Positions 36,769 through 46,208 are shown, counted from the stretch's first letter. The stretch is 64,000 nucleotides of DNA from Pseudoduganella violacea (GCF_014191875.1 NZ_JACHXD010000012.1:62001-126000), one strand, 5' to 3'. The notes: generated by a model from the sequence alone, not told the origin. A program made the numbers and translations.

Positions 36769-38298
36769 TCAGGCACGGGCGCTTCTCAGTTTGATGCCCA
36801 GTCGCCGCCAGCCGATAACCACGCCGGTCACGCTGAGCAGCGTTCCGCCCAGGCTCAGCGCGATCAGGACCATGTCCCATAGTGGACGGCGTTCCAGCAA
36901 TGGCAGCCAATCCCAGCTATGCAGCATCGCGAATAGCCAGCGGCTCCAGCGCTTGCCACGGTCGCTGCGCGCCACCACCGCGCCAGTGTGGGGATCGATA
37001 TAGACCCAGGTTTCATGCGCATCCGCGAAGGCGATGCGCCAGACGGGCAGCGGTTTCGCAGCGCCGCCCGTCATTGTGTGGGCCTCGCGGCTGTAGTAAT
37101 AGAGGTCGTAAGCGCTCAGAAGCTCGCTGCTTCGCACCGGCTGCGGCAAAAGGCGTGTTGCGGCCGCGTGCAGCGCGGCGTCGTCGATGGCGAAAGGCTG
37201 CGCGCTCCGACTGTCCAGCAGCAAGGGCCGCCCGGCGGCGGCATGGGCCAGGACCACGGTCTTGCCCAGGGAACGGGACCAGCGCAATTCCCGCGTGCCG
37301 CCGCCGGCCGCCGACAGCAGTACCGCCGGCGCCGCATCGAGGGCGGTGAATTGCAGCGGGCCGCCTTCCAGCGCTTCCATTTTCAGCGGTGCCGCACCGC
37401 TATCGAAAATCCGCCAGGGATTCATCGACATCAGGCCGCTGAAAACCCAGGTGATGGCGATCAAGGCAAACAGCAGGCCGCCGATATGGTGCCAGCGCAT
37501 GACGCCATGGTAGGGCGAGCGCGAACCGCTGCGGTAGGTGCGCGTGAAACGCCAGCGCTGGATGCCGACGATGGTTCCGCTCAAGGCTGCGGCGATGCCC
37601 GCGATCGACAGCCAGTTGACGATATCGGTCCAGTAACGGTCGAAGAGATTACCGCGAAACGGATACAGCCAATGTATCCAGGCGCCGGCGTAATTCCATA
37701 TCCTCTCGGCGCGCGGTGCATCGCGCACCACCTCGGCGGTGCGGCCCGACACATACAGCAAGGTGGCATCTGCATCGTCCAGCTGCACGCGATGCAGCGG
37801 CCGGTGCGCATCCAGGCCGCGCGAATGGGTGAACGCGTCTTCCTCGACCGTACCGAGGTAATGCAGGCCGATGCCGGGACCGGCGTAAGCGGCGGCGCTG
37901 GCCATGGCGTGCGCCTCGTCCGCCCGCGGGATGCGCGCGCCGCTCACGGCGTCCACCACGACCGTCCCGCTACCCGGTGCGGCCTTCGTTCCCTTCGCAT
38001 GGGCCGCGCCAAGCGGCACCGCAAAGTAGGCGGGCCGCCCGGCACTGGCGGCGGCCAGGCGCAATTCCTTCAGCGGTCCTGTCACCCCGGCATTGGCCAA
38101 CGCCTGCTGCGGCGCCAGCAGCGCGGCATCGGCCGCCAGCTCGGGCAGATGCTGCAGGCGCTCGGCGGCGGTCAGTTTCGGATAGCCGACATACATCATG
38201 ACGATGCCCGACACAAACCACATCGCAAAGAAAGCGCACAGCACCACGCCCAGCCAGCGGTGGAGCAGGAACAACAGGCGTTTGGTATGCATGCCCAT
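36769..38298 (-). CDS. PepSY-associated membrane protein (putative metal/siderophore reductase)
   Basis: Inner-membrane protein of 509 residues with four clear hydrophobic segments: an N-terminal one after the typical LHRWLG start, two central ones (WLSIAGIAAALSGTIVG, IGGLLFALIAITWVFSG) and a C-terminal one. Large periplasmic loops lie between them, the layout of the PepSY_TM family. Several family members are linked to ferric-siderophore or metal reduction. The gene starts 8 bases after the stop of a TonB-dependent receptor on the same strand and is the last gene of that operon. It is convergent with the PPTase gene, 11 bases apart. The substrate is not known. Confidence 0.8.
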   Translation of the reverse strand: MGMHTKRLLFLLHRWLGVVLCAFFAMWFVSGIVMMYVGYPKLTAAERLQHLPELAADAALLAPQQALANAGVTGPLKELRLAAASAGRPAYFAVPLGAAHAKGTKAAPGSGTVVVDAVSGARIPRADEAHAMASAAAYAGPGIGLHYLGTVEEDAFTHSRGLDAHRPLHRVQLDDADATLLYVSGRTAEVVRDAPRAERIWNYAGAWIHWLYPFRGNLFDRYWTDIVNWLSIAGIAAALSGTIVGIQRWRFTRTYRSGSRSPYHGVMRWHHIGGLLFALIAITWVFSGLMSMNPWRIFDSGAAPLKMEALEGGPLQFTALDAAPAVLLSAAGGGTRELRWSRSLGKTVVLAHAAAGRPLLLDSRSAQPFAIDDAALHAAATRLLPQPVRSSELLSAYDLYYYSREAHTMTGGAAKPLPVWRIAFADAHETWVYIDPHTGAVVARSDRGKRWSRWLFAMLHSWDWLPLLERRPLWDMVLIALSLGGTLLSVTGVVIGWRRLGIKLRSARA

Positions 38299-38306
38299 AG
38301 TCCGGC

Positions 38307-40514
38307 TCAGAAGGCAAATCGCAGCGCGACGTCGGCCGTGCGCGGCGCGCCAAGATAGGCCATGGTGGACGTCATGTTCAGCGCATGCACCTTATCGCCG
38401 GCATTGCGCAGGCGGGCGACCAGCGAGACATTACGCTGGACCTGGTAGCTGAGGCCAAGATCGACCAGGGTATAGGACGGCCATTTGAGCGTATTCGCCG
38501 CATCCGCATAGACGGCGCCGACGTGGCGCACGCCCACGCTGGCCTTCAAGGCCGGCGTGAAGGAGTACGACAGCCAGATGTTCGCCACCGTTTCCGGGGT
38601 ATTGGTCGGCGTCTTGCCGGCCAGCGAAACGCCGCCCTGGCGGTAGTTTTCGTACTCCGCGTTGACGCGGGTGACATTGGCCTGGATCGATATCGCCTTC
38701 GTCGGCTGCAATCCAACCGCCAGCTCCACGCCCTTGGCCGACTGCTCGCCGACCAGCACTGTGAGCGAGCTGTTGTTCGGGTCTTGCGTGGAAATATTCT
38801 TGCGCGTGATGCTGTACGCGGCCAGCGTCGCGGAACCTTTGCCTTGCCAGAAGTCCAGCTTGGCGCCGATTTCACCCTGGCGACCCGAGGTCAGTTCGCT
38901 GTTATTGCGCACGTCCGCAAACGAGGCGGTGGACAGCACGCCGGATGGCGGATCGGCCGCCGTCGCATACTGGGCGTAGGCGGTGGCGCCCGGCGCCACA
39001 TCCCATACCAGGCCCGCGCGGCCGGTGGTCGGGCTGTAGCTGCGCTGGAAGCTGGCCGGATTGGCGGCCGTGATTTCGCGGCGGTTGGTCAAGTCCAGGT
39101 CAATGCGTTCGTGGCGCAGCGCCGTTACCAGGTTAAGCGATGGGATCAGCGTGGTGCGGTTCTCCAGATAGATCGCGCTGGTTTTCACGCGGTTGTCGCG
39201 GTCCGGGCGGAAACCGGGCGACATGCCGGGTATATCGAAGAAGCGTTCGGTGACGAAGTGATAGGGATCGACCGTGCTGACCGTGGTCGAAAGGCTGTTC
39301 GGGAAGCGCGTCTGCTTATTGACGCTGATGTCCAGGCCAAACGCCCAATCGCTGCGGTGTCCAGCGAGCGAGCCTTTATAAGTACCGTCGAGACGGTCAC
39401 CGACCACGCGTTGGTCGTGGCGCTGCAGCAGGGTGCTGGAGCGGATCACCGCCGTATTGGCGGGGTTGAAGCGATAGCTCTCGACGTTGCGGTAATCGCG
39501 CAGCGCATCGTAGGTATACAGGGTGTTGGTGAACTGCAGCGCGTCGCTGGCGCGCCAAGTGGCGACGGAGCGCAGCCAGTGCACGCGCTGGGCGTAGACG
39601 CCATCGGCGCTGTTGTAGTTCTTGAAGCGCGTGCCTTCGTCAACACGCGCCTTGCCGGCGATGGGATTCAGCAGCGGCGTGCCCCAGTAGGGCCGCGTCA
39701 CGTCTTCATCCTGGAATTCATAAGCCAGGATGTGGTTGAAACGCGCGCCGAAGTCGGAGCGCAGCGATACGGCAAGCTGAGTCGACTTGCTGCCGACGCC
39801 TTCGATGCGGCTGTCGGCCTCGCGGTGGTTGACGTCGACGCGAACATGATGGTCGGCCTGGCCACTGCCGTCGCCGGCAAGGCGCCGGTTCAAGCCGAAC
39901 GAGCCTTCCTTCAGGCCATGACCGCCCAGGCGCAGCTGGGCCTCGCCGAATTCGCCGCGCTCGGCCACCTTGGTGATGTAGTTGATCGAGCCGCCCACCG
40001 CGCCGGAGCCGTACAGGAAGCTCGACGGGCCGCCGATGGCTTCCACCCGGTCGTAGATCCAGCTGTCCACCGGCCGCGCGGCGATCGCGTATTGCACATT
40101 GATGCCGTTGAACAGCTGGCTGATGGAACCGCTGCCGAAGCCGCGGTAGCTGACGCCGATATTGCCGGGCGCATTATGCGCGGTCACGCCAGGGATGGCG
40201 CGCAGGATCTCCTGCGTATCCTGGGCGCCGCGCTCTTCGATCAGGGCGCGGTCCACCAGCGTCACGCTGGCCGGCGTTTCGCGCAGCGTCAGGCCAAGGC
40301 GGCTGCCGGTGCTGGACGTGGTATCGAGATCGAGCACGCCGCCGCTGCGCAGCGTCGTAGCGCTGACTTCCACCGTGGGCAAGGTGGCGTCCGTCTCGGC
40401 GTGAGCCGGCAGGGCGATGAAGGCGCAGGCGATTGCATAGGGCAGGGCGCGCAGGCGTGGGAATACGGGATGGCGGCGCGCAGCAGCGCCGTCACGGGAT
40501 GCGAATGACATCAT
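38307..40514 (-). CDS. TonB-dependent outer-membrane receptor
   Basis: Outer-membrane beta-barrel of 735 residues importing a metal chelate with TonB energy. The N-terminus has a signal peptide ending ALPAHA. A plug domain follows (TLRETPASVTLVD, ERGAQDTQEILRAIPGV, YRGFGSGSISQLFNGI, VEAIGGPSSFLYGSGAVGGSIN), then a barrel ending in the classic terminal Phe (ADVALRFAF). The plug resembles siderophore-type receptors, but the neighbours (DUF2946 upstream, PepSY membrane protein downstream) resemble metal, possibly copper, uptake operons. No Fur-like site was found in the 69 bases upstream. The ligand is undetermined. Confidence 0.88.
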   Translation of the reverse strand: MMSFASRDGAAARRHPVFPRLRALPYAIACAFIALPAHAETDATLPTVEVSATTLRSGGVLDLDTTSSTGSRLGLTLRETPASVTLVDRALIEERGAQDTQEILRAIPGVTAHNAPGNIGVSYRGFGSGSISQLFNGINVQYAIAARPVDSWIYDRVEAIGGPSSFLYGSGAVGGSINYITKVAERGEFGEAQLRLGGHGLKEGSFGLNRRLAGDGSGQADHHVRVDVNHREADSRIEGVGSKSTQLAVSLRSDFGARFNHILAYEFQDEDVTRPYWGTPLLNPIAGKARVDEGTRFKNYNSADGVYAQRVHWLRSVATWRASDALQFTNTLYTYDALRDYRNVESYRFNPANTAVIRSSTLLQRHDQRVVGDRLDGTYKGSLAGHRSDWAFGLDISVNKQTRFPNSLSTTVSTVDPYHFVTERFFDIPGMSPGFRPDRDNRVKTSAIYLENRTTLIPSLNLVTALRHERIDLDLTNRREITAANPASFQRSYSPTTGRAGLVWDVAPGATAYAQYATAADPPSGVLSTASFADVRNNSELTSGRQGEIGAKLDFWQGKGSATLAAYSITRKNISTQDPNNSSLTVLVGEQSAKGVELAVGLQPTKAISIQANVTRVNAEYENYRQGGVSLAGKTPTNTPETVANIWLSYSFTPALKASVGVRHVGAVYADAANTLKWPSYTLVDLGLSYQVQRNVSLVARLRNAGDKVHALNMTSTMAYLGAPRTADVALRFAF

Positions 40515-40583
40515 GACAAACTCTCTTACGGTTGCCCAGGCATGGGCGAATCTGATCGGAATATTAAAAAGGGAACTGCCGGA

Positions 40584-40964
40584 TCAGGCCTGGGGCGGGC
40601 CGCGAGGGTTTGCCGCGTTCCAGGCAAAGAGCGGAACGGAGGCTTGATAGAACAGCGAAGGGCGCAGTGCGGAAGCTGCAATGACAGGCAGCTCGTATGC
40701 GCTGGTCGGCAAGGCTGCCAGTGAAACGCCCATATGACAGAAGGGACAATGGTCCAGCACAGCCGCATGCTCCTGGGCCGGCGCTTCTTCGGTCGCGAAG
40801 ATTTTCTGCATTCTTCCGGCATTGCTTGCCGAGCAGATGGTCGTGGTGATGAAACGGGCTTCGCGGGCGAACACCTGCGAAAGCGTGGGCGTCAATACGG
40901 CCAGCAGCAGGGCGCATAAAGCCACCCATGATGCGATCGAAAATGTATTGCGTCCCATATTCAT
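40584..40964 (-). CDS. DUF2946 family protein
   Basis: Small protein (126 residues) with an N-terminal hydrophobic segment (SIASWVALCALLLAVLTPTLS) acting as signal or anchor, a Cys-containing TTTICSASNAG stretch and a central HCPFCHMG motif. The carboxyl end WNAANPRGPPQA is typical of DUF2946. Function is unknown; the Cys/His motifs suggest metal handling. It is the first gene of a minus-strand trio with a TonB receptor and PepSY membrane protein. Start was placed at the ATG pair 40964/40958; the frame stays open further upstream but that stretch lacks a ribosome site. A TACAAT (complement of 40971-40976) seven bases before the ATG could be a -10 box, implying a very short leader. Confidence 0.75.
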   Translation of the reverse strand: MNMGRNTFSIASWVALCALLLAVLTPTLSQVFAREARFITTTICSASNAGRMQKIFATEEAPAQEHAAVLDHCPFCHMGVSLAALPTSAYELPVIAASALRPSLFYQASVPLFAWNAANPRGPPQA

Positions 40965-40993
40965 GGCGGGATTGTAGCATGGGGCTAGTGAGG

Positions 40994-41014
40994 CGCGGAG
41001 GCTCTTCCTCCGCG
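40994..41014. other. Perfect 8-bp hairpin in the divergent intergenic region
   Basis: CGCGGAGG and CCTCCGCG flank a five-base loop, between the DUF2946 and DUF455 start codons. TTT follows on the plus strand. It could be a weak terminator or regulatory hairpin; nothing decides between them. Confidence 0.4.
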
Positions 41015-41015
41015 T

Positions 41016-41043
41016 TTGGCAATCCAGATCAAGATGGTAAACT
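41016..41043 (+). promoter_or_regulatory. Candidate sigma-70 promoter for the DUF455 gene
   Basis: TTGGCA (41016-41021) and TAAACT (41038-41043) are spaced 16 bases apart. They lie 28 bases before the chosen start codon. Assigned from consensus only. Confidence 0.35.
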
Positions 41044-41071
41044 GCTGCCTTCGTCAATGAAGGGAACTGGC

Positions 41072-41908
41072 ATGGCAGCACCTCAGGACTTGCGCATACG
41101 CGCTTTGGAATGTCTGGTCGAAACCGATCCGGCACGAAAAGCCGCGGCGGTGGCGGCGCTGGCCAGCGCTGCGCGGGCCGGCCTCTGCACGCTGGATACG
41201 CAGGCGGAGCTGACGGCGGCAGGCGGCATTCCGGGCCGGCCGCTCAAGCCCGAGCTGGTGCCGCCACGCCTGGTCGGACGGCGCTCCATGGTGACGGTGG
41301 AAGGCCGCGCCATGCTGATTCACGCCCTGGCCCATATCGAATTCAACGCCGTCAACCTGGCGCTGGATGCTGTCTGGCGCTTTGCCGGCATGCCGGCCGA
41401 ATACTACAGCGACTGGCTGCGCGTGGCGGATGAGGAAGCCCTGCATTTCTCGCTGCTTGACGCGCATCTGCGCGCGCTGGGCAGCCATTATGGCGAATAT
41501 CCCGCCCACGGCAGCCTGTGGGAGATGGTGGAAAAGACCAGCGGCGATGTGCTGGCACGCATGGCGCTGGTACCGCGCACGATGGAGGCGCGCGGACTCG
41601 ATGCCAATCCCGCCTTGCGTGCCAAGCTGGCCCAGGCCGGTGACCAGGACGCCGCCAACATCCTCGACATCATCCTGCGCGACGAAATCGGCCATGTGGA
41701 AGTGGGCAACCGCTGGTATGGCTATCTATGCCGCCAGCGCGGTCTGGAACCGCGCTCCACCTACGCCGAACTGACGGTGCAATACAAGGCGCCGGTGATG
41801 CGCGGCCCCTTCAATCTGGAAGCGCGCCGGCAGGCCGGCTTCACCGAGGAAGAGCTGGACGACCTGCGTTACGCGGTGGACCGGATCTCGAATTCGCCGG
41901 ACGAATAG
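41072..41908 (+). CDS. DUF455 family ferritin-like protein
   Basis: Soluble alpha-helical protein of 278 residues. Acidic/His pairs typical of di-iron ferritin-like bundles are visible: an E...HIEF stretch, EEALH and DEIGH (ExxH twice), with [10 protein letters not shown]. This is the DUF455 signature; biochemical role is unknown. The frame is open from 40928, but the ATG at 41072 was chosen because AAGGGA lies about six bases upstream and homology-like sequence begins there. The 3' end overlaps the 3' end of the convergent acylphosphatase remnant by 40 bases. Confidence 0.85.
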   Translation: MAAPQDLRIRALECLVETDPARKAAAVAALASAARAGLCTLDTQAELTAAGGIPGRPLKPELVPPRLVGRRSMVTVEGRAMLIHALAHIEFNAVNLALDAVWRFAGMPAEYYSDWLRVADEEALHFSLLDAHLRALGSHYGEYPAHGSLWEMVEKTSGDVLARMALVPRTMEARGLDANPALRAKLAQAGDQDAANILDIILRDEIGHVEVGNRWYGYLCRQRGLEPRSTYAELTVQYKAPVMRGPFNLEARRQAGFTEEELDDLRYAVDRISNSPDE

Positions 41909-42146
41909 TCCAGTGCCGCGTCGTCGCTGACACTGATCTTGCTAACGCGCGCGGCGGGCGGCCCCGATTGCGCCCAGCGCACGATGGCGTCCACGCTGGC
42001 GGTGTCGCCATCGACGCAAGCTTCCACCGACCGTCGCGCCGGTTGCGCACCCAGCCGGACAGGCCCAGTCTCCGGGCCTGCTCCGAGAAAGCGTAGCGGT
42101 ATCCCACGCCCTGCACCAGGCCTTCAACAAGTATGCGTTTGCTCAT
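41869..42146 (-). pseudogene. acyP: Acylphosphatase, disrupted by a single-base frameshift
   Basis: Acylphosphatases are ~90-residue enzymes hydrolysing acyl phosphates. The first frame gives [17 protein letters not shown] and GWVRNRRDG, which include the catalytic Arg and Asn. After that point (about 42026-42034) the reading frame becomes nonsense. In the next frame the family sequence resumes ([20 protein letters not shown], later [13 protein letters not shown] and [10 protein letters not shown]), ending at TAA 41869-41871. The span of 278 bases is exactly one short of 92 codons plus stop, so one base is missing in GACGGTCGG. It may be a true pseudogene or a sequencing error. It follows the hydrolase gene by 17 bases on the same strand. 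Confidence 0.8.
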
Positions 42147-42163
42147 GGCTCTCCCGCAAAGTA

Positions 42164-43249
42164 TCAACGCAGCAGCGGCCGCACTTTCGTGGTCAGCACC
42201 TTGTGCTGCGCTTCAAGCATGATGTGATTGTGATCGTGGCCGGTGCGCGGCAGCAGGAAGTATTCTTTCTGCGGCGCGCTGATCGAATCGAAATAGCGCT
42301 TCGCCACTTCGGGCACGCTGGTCAGGTCTTCCGCGCCCATGATTATAAATACCGGAATCTGGAAATCGCTGCCAAGTCTGGGTAAGTCGACGCTGTAGCG
42401 CATGCCGTCGCCCTTCATGCCCACGTACTGCAGCCAGGAGAAGTCCTCGCCCTTGCCGTAATTGATCAGCGCCTCGTCATTCGAATACTGCGGGGAGCGA
42501 GACCACCAGGACGGCGGCGCGGGATCGGTGGTTTTTGCCTCGTAAATGCGCGAGATGCGGCGCAGCAGGCCGGGCGTGCGCGGCTTGGTCCAAGGCGGCA
42601 TGCCAAAGCCTTCCAGCATTTCCACCGTTTTCTTGTCGCCCGACGCGCGCGCCAGTTCCAGGGTTTTTCGGTAGCTTTCCTTGTCGTTGTCCGGGCCGAC
42701 CAACTGGCCGGTGCCGACATAGGCCACGAACAGATCCGGCCGCCGCTTGGCCATATGCACGCCCAGCACCGATCCCCAGGAGCCGCCGAACAGAATCAGC
42801 TTCCTGGCGTTCAGGTGCTTCGTCGCGAAGGCCGCAACCTCCACGCCATCGGTCGCCAGGCCTTCCACGCTGAGGATATGTTCTTCGGTTTCCGGTTCGA
42901 TGGGGTTGCGGCCGTAAGTCTGGCCCGCGCCGCGCTGATCCCAATGGACGAAGGTGAACTCTTTTTCCCAGGGCCGATATGGACTGTTGACGTAGGGCGT
43001 CATGGGATTGCCCGGCCCGCCGTGCACAAACAGGATGACCGGATTCTTGCAGTCATCACCCTTGATCGTCACCCATTGCTCGATGCCGCCGATCTTGACG
43101 AAACCTTCTTCGTTGATCGGCTTGCCGCTGGCGCATTCGATGGGTGCCGCGCCGATAGCATTGGCCTGGGGGGCGATCGTCTGAGCGCCAAGGCTCAAGG
43201 GCAGCAGCAAAGACAGGGAGGCGATACAGGAGCGGGACAGGTAGCGCAT
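42164..43249 (-). CDS. Secreted alpha/beta hydrolase, proline iminopeptidase-like (S33)
   Basis: 361 residues with an N-terminal signal peptide ([15 protein letters not shown]). It has the S33 peptidase set: oxyanion-hole HGGPGNP, WDQRGAG, the nucleophile elbow GGSWGSVLG, a late acidic residue in [11 protein letters not shown] and His in RTGHDHN. These form a Ser-Asp-His triad, so it should be an active hydrolase in the periplasm or outside. The substrate (N-terminal Pro peptides or small esters) is not determined. A TATAGT -10-like box lies about 30 bases before the ATG (complement of 43279-43284). Confidence 0.85.
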   Translation of the reverse strand: MRYLSRSCIASLSLLLPLSLGAQTIAPQANAIGAAPIECASGKPINEEGFVKIGGIEQWVTIKGDDCKNPVILFVHGGPGNPMTPYVNSPYRPWEKEFTFVHWDQRGAGQTYGRNPIEPETEEHILSVEGLATDGVEVAAFATKHLNARKLILFGGSWGSVLGVHMAKRRPDLFVAYVGTGQLVGPDNDKESYRKTLELARASGDKKTVEMLEGFGMPPWTKPRTPGLLRRISRIYEAKTTDPAPPSWWSRSPQYSNDEALINYGKGEDFSWLQYVGMKGDGMRYSVDLPRLGSDFQIPVFIIMGAEDLTSVPEVAKRYFDSISAPQKEYFLLPRTGHDHNHIMLEAQHKVLTTKVRPLLR

Positions 43250-43290
43250 GGAAGTCAGCGAAATATTGGCGACTTGGCACTATAGCATGG

Positions 43291-43312
43291 GGCGGCATCC
43301 GCTCATGCCGCC
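43291..43312 (-). terminator. Hairpin between repeat-protein gene and hydrolase gene
   Basis: GGCGGCAT and ATGCCGCC pair over a six-base loop, 23 bases past the end of the repeat-protein gene. There is no U-tract, so a terminator role is only possible. Confidence 0.35.
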
Positions 43313-43334
43313 ACTTCCGGCCCCGGCGCGGCAA

Positions 43335-44108
43335 TCAGTAGCGGCGCACGATCAGCTGCTTAAGCTGTCCCGGCGTTTTGATTTCCCAGCCCAGCGGCAC
43401 GGGAGAACCGAAGGCGGTCCAGATTTCCGTGCCGACCGGCAGGGTCTTGACCTTGGTGATCTCGTTTTTCAGGCTGCCGGCGGTGGTAACGACCCAGCCG
43501 TCGGGAATCGGCGAGCCGATCGTCACCCAGATGGCGGTGTAGTTCGGCACGTCCTTCACCTTGGTGATGGTGTTTTTGACGCTGCCTGCCGTGGTGATAA
43601 CCCAGTCTTTCGGAATGGGGGAGCCCAGATTGACATACGCCGTCGAGTAATCCGGCACGCCGTTGACATTGGTGATCTGGTTGCGAATGCTGCCGGCCTC
43701 GGTGATGACCCAGCCGTCTGGGATCGGCGAACCGTAGGCCGCCATATAAGTCGTCCAGGGTGCGGAACCGACGATTTTGGTAATCTGGTTGGTCACGCTG
43801 CCGGCTTGCGAAATGATCCAGCCATCGGGGACGGCGACCACAGGAAAGCCCGTACTGAAATACACATACACGATTTCCCCGGTCGAGGCGGAGGTGACGT
43901 CGCTAATGAGCCAGCTCGTGCTATTGAAGTTGGTGACGACCCATCCGGCCGGCACGGAGGAATAGGCCGGTACCCAGCGGGTGGGGTAGCTGCCGCTGAG
44001 GGCTTTTGCGGTGGGTTTTTCGACGGCGGCTGCGGGCAGGGAGCAGGCGCCAATGGCGCCGGCGATGAAGAGGGAATGGGCTGCGATCTTCCAATACGAT
44101 TTCGACAT
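43335..44108 (-). CDS. Secreted protein of tandem 36-residue repeats, function unknown
   Basis: 257 residues. A signal peptide (HSLFIAGAIGACSLPAAA) is followed by Trp-rich repeats with a core like GSPIPDGWVITEAGSIRNQI. Repeat Trp residues fall at 97, 133, 169, 205 and 241, exactly 36 apart, with an earlier diverged copy around Trp 56. There are no enzyme motifs and no Cys after the signal. The regular beta-prone repeats suggest an extended or propeller-like surface or extracellular structure, but I do not recognise the family. GGGAGG five bases before the ATG supports the start. It is isolated from its neighbours by small gaps on both sides. Confidence 0.8.
   Translation of the reverse strand: MSKSYWKIAAHSLFIAGAIGACSLPAAAVEKPTAKALSGSYPTRWVPAYSSVPAGWVVTNFNSTSWLISDVTSASTGEIVYVYFSTGFPVVAVPDGWIISQAGSVTNQITKIVGSAPWTTYMAAYGSPIPDGWVITEAGSIRNQITNVNGVPDYSTAYVNLGSPIPKDWVITTAGSVKNTITKVKDVPNYTAIWVTIGSPIPDGWVVTTAGSLKNEITKVKTLPVGTEIWTAFGSPVPLGWEIKTPGQLKQLIVRRY
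43338..43835 (-). repeat. In-frame coding repeats, 36-residue (108-base) period
   Basis: Four to five consecutive units of exactly 108 bases encode the GSPIPDGW... repeat, with the last unit truncated after about 22 residues. Units differ at many bases, so this is an old protein repeat rather than a fresh DNA duplication. Confidence 0.85.
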
Positions 44109-44191
44109 AAACCTCCCTATGGTGATGGATTTTTACGCAAATGCGTGCTTTTATACTAACACGACCATTTGAGCCGTCAGCGCCCGATTAA

Positions 44192-46204
44192 TCAGGAGGC
44201 GGTCAGCCGCCGCAGCCATTGCAGCAGCGCGGCAGGCAGCAGATCCGGCTCTGGCAGCAGGCAGTAGCCGTGCGGACCGAATATCTGCGGCAGGTAGCCG
44301 GCCGCCTGGCGGTCGATGGTCAGACAGAAGGGGGATATGCCCTGGAGGCGGCATTCATTGACTGCCTGGCGCATGTCTTCGATGCCATAACGGCCCTCGT
44401 ACTGGTCGCAGTCGTTTGGCTTGCCATCTGATAGCAGGATCAGCAAACGATGCTGCGCGCCCTGGGCCATCAGCTGGGCCGCGGCGTGGCGCAGCGCGGC
44501 GCCGGCCCGCGTGTAGCGCTCCGGCTCAAGGCCGGCGATTCTGCGCGCGATAGCCGGGGTGTAGCTTTCGCCAAAGCCTTTGACGGCGCGCATCGTGACG
44601 CCTTGTGGGCCTTCGCCGGAAAATGCCTGCACCGCAAAGCGTTCCCGCATGCCCTGCAATGCGATGCAGACCAGCAGTAAGGCCTCGCGTTCGATGTCGA
44701 TCACGCGGCGCGAACTGCCTAGCCAACTGTCGGTGGAGCCGCTGACGTCGGCCAACAGCATGATCGCCATATCGCGCCGCGCGCGGATTTCGCGCTGGTA
44801 AAGACGCTGTTCCGGCGACAGGCCCGCCATCCTGTCGGCGCGGCTGTCCATCCAGGCTTGCAGATCGATTTCATCGCCTTCCGGCTGCCGCTGCACGCGC
44901 AGTCGCTGCGCACGCAGCATGTCAAAGCGCCGCCGTACTTCGGCCAGCATGCCGCCGTAACTCCGCAGGGTTTGCGCCACCCAGCTTTCCGGGCCGGATT
45001 CCGCCGTGACGGTATGCACCGCCGCGTAGCGTTCCCGGTACGACTGGCTGCCGTAGTCCCATTCCGGGTAAAGCGTGGTCGTGCCGCCGGCGCCATGCGC
45101 GGCCGACGGCGGCAAGGCAGTGCGCGGCGCGCGTTCAGGAAGGTCGTCCGCCAGCAGGTATTCCTTCGGGTGGCCAGGCGCGACGATCAGGCGCGCCTCG
45201 GCCAGTTCGGAGAGGGCGTCGGCATAGTCTTCGGCAGCGCTGTCGGCATCACGGTCCAGCGGACGCTGCAAGCCCATAGGATCTTCGGCTTTTTCTTGCG
45301 GCTGTGCGGTTTGCACCATGGATGGACCTTGGCCGCTGGTATCGTCTTCGCCATCCGACGCCTGGCGTGCGGTGGGACGGCGCGGCAGGCGCGCGCTGCG
45401 GCTTTTTCCAGGCGCTTGGCCATCGGCCTGCGATCCTGCAGCGGAAAGCAGGACAGCAGGCCTGCGCAGCTCACCGCTCCAGGCGTCCAACCACAGTGCC
45501 GGTGCGCGCAAACCATTGGACTGCGCCGTCAGGCGTCCGGCCAGAGCCTCGGCCAGACGCAAGACCTCGGGCGCTGTCGGCGCTTGCGCCGCTTGCTCCA
45601 ATGGTCGCGCCAGCGTATCGCGCAGTATCTGCTCGATGGCGCGGGCCGGCGGCGCGAAGGCCGAAAGCTGCGGACGGGTGGATAGCGCTTGGGCGCGCCA
45701 GGCGTTCAGTGGCTGCTGCATGCCGGGGGCCAGCTGCGCCAAGGCGCGGTCGGCGGCATCGGCCTCCAGCAGCTGATAGAGAGCCAGCAGCAAGGGCGAC
45801 GCACCGGTGGGCAGGCTGGCGGCGCTGCCGCGCGCCGCGCGCATGGCCTGCTGCAAGGCCATCGCCCGGTATTGGGCCAATGCGGCTTGCTCATCGCCTG
45901 CCGGCAGCGCGGGCGGCAGCCAGATATGGCAGCCATCGGTCGCAGGCAGGGCCGCGCTGCGCGATGGAAGCTGAGGGCGCTGAAAGAGACGGCTTAGAAC
46001 TGTCGCAGGCAATGGAACTTGCGCGGGACGAAAAACGAAGGCCGCACCAAACAAGCTATGGCAAAGCAGTTCCAGGCGACGCGACACGTCGGCCAGTGCC
46101 AGTAGCGGTGCTCCAGTCTTGGCGCGATGGCGCCGCCAATGGGCCTGCATATAGCTCGCCGCGTGCATGGCGGCGTCGGTGATGACGTCTTCCGCTTCGG
46201 CCAT
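44192..46204 (-). CDS. norD: Nitric oxide reductase activation protein NorD
   Basis: 670 residues, cytoplasmic. The C-terminal third is a von Willebrand A domain with a MIDAS motif (LLADVSGSTDSW) and ISDGKPND-like SDGKPNDCDQYEGRYG, diagnostic of NorD/CbbO proteins. These work with the NorQ AAA+ ATPase to insert or activate the non-heme iron site of NO reductase. The middle region is low complexity and acidic (DGEDDTSGQG), a likely linker. It starts four bases after norQ and is the last gene of the long minus-strand run. No strong terminator was found in the 83 bases between it and the repeat-protein gene start. Confidence 0.9.
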   Translation of the reverse strand: MAEAEDVITDAAMHAASYMQAHWRRHRAKTGAPLLALADVSRRLELLCHSLFGAAFVFRPAQVPLPATVLSRLFQRPQLPSRSAALPATDGCHIWLPPALPAGDEQAALAQYRAMALQQAMRAARGSAASLPTGASPLLLALYQLLEADAADRALAQLAPGMQQPLNAWRAQALSTRPQLSAFAPPARAIEQILRDTLARPLEQAAQAPTAPEVLRLAEALAGRLTAQSNGLRAPALWLDAWSGELRRPAVLLSAAGSQADGQAPGKSRSARLPRRPTARQASDGEDDTSGQGPSMVQTAQPQEKAEDPMGLQRPLDRDADSAAEDYADALSELAEARLIVAPGHPKEYLLADDLPERAPRTALPPSAAHGAGGTTTLYPEWDYGSQSYRERYAAVHTVTAESGPESWVAQTLRSYGGMLAEVRRRFDMLRAQRLRVQRQPEGDEIDLQAWMDSRADRMAGLSPEQRLYQREIRARRDMAIMLLADVSGSTDSWLGSSRRVIDIEREALLLVCIALQGMRERFAVQAFSGEGPQGVTMRAVKGFGESYTPAIARRIAGLEPERYTRAGAALRHAAAQLMAQGAQHRLLILLSDGKPNDCDQYEGRYGIEDMRQAVNECRLQGISPFCLTIDRQAAGYLPQIFGPHGYCLLPEPDLLPAALLQWLRRLTAS

Positions 46205-46208
46205 GTGT

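Noticed and set aside
38385-40508. A ~700-codon open frame antisense to the TonB receptor
   Set aside because: The opposite strand has a complete receptor with signal peptide and C-terminal Phe; the antisense product shows no recognisable domain.
44135-44146. Palindrome ACGCAAATGCGT as terminator after norD
   Set aside because: The stem is only five bases with a two-base loop and no proper U-tract in the norD direction.
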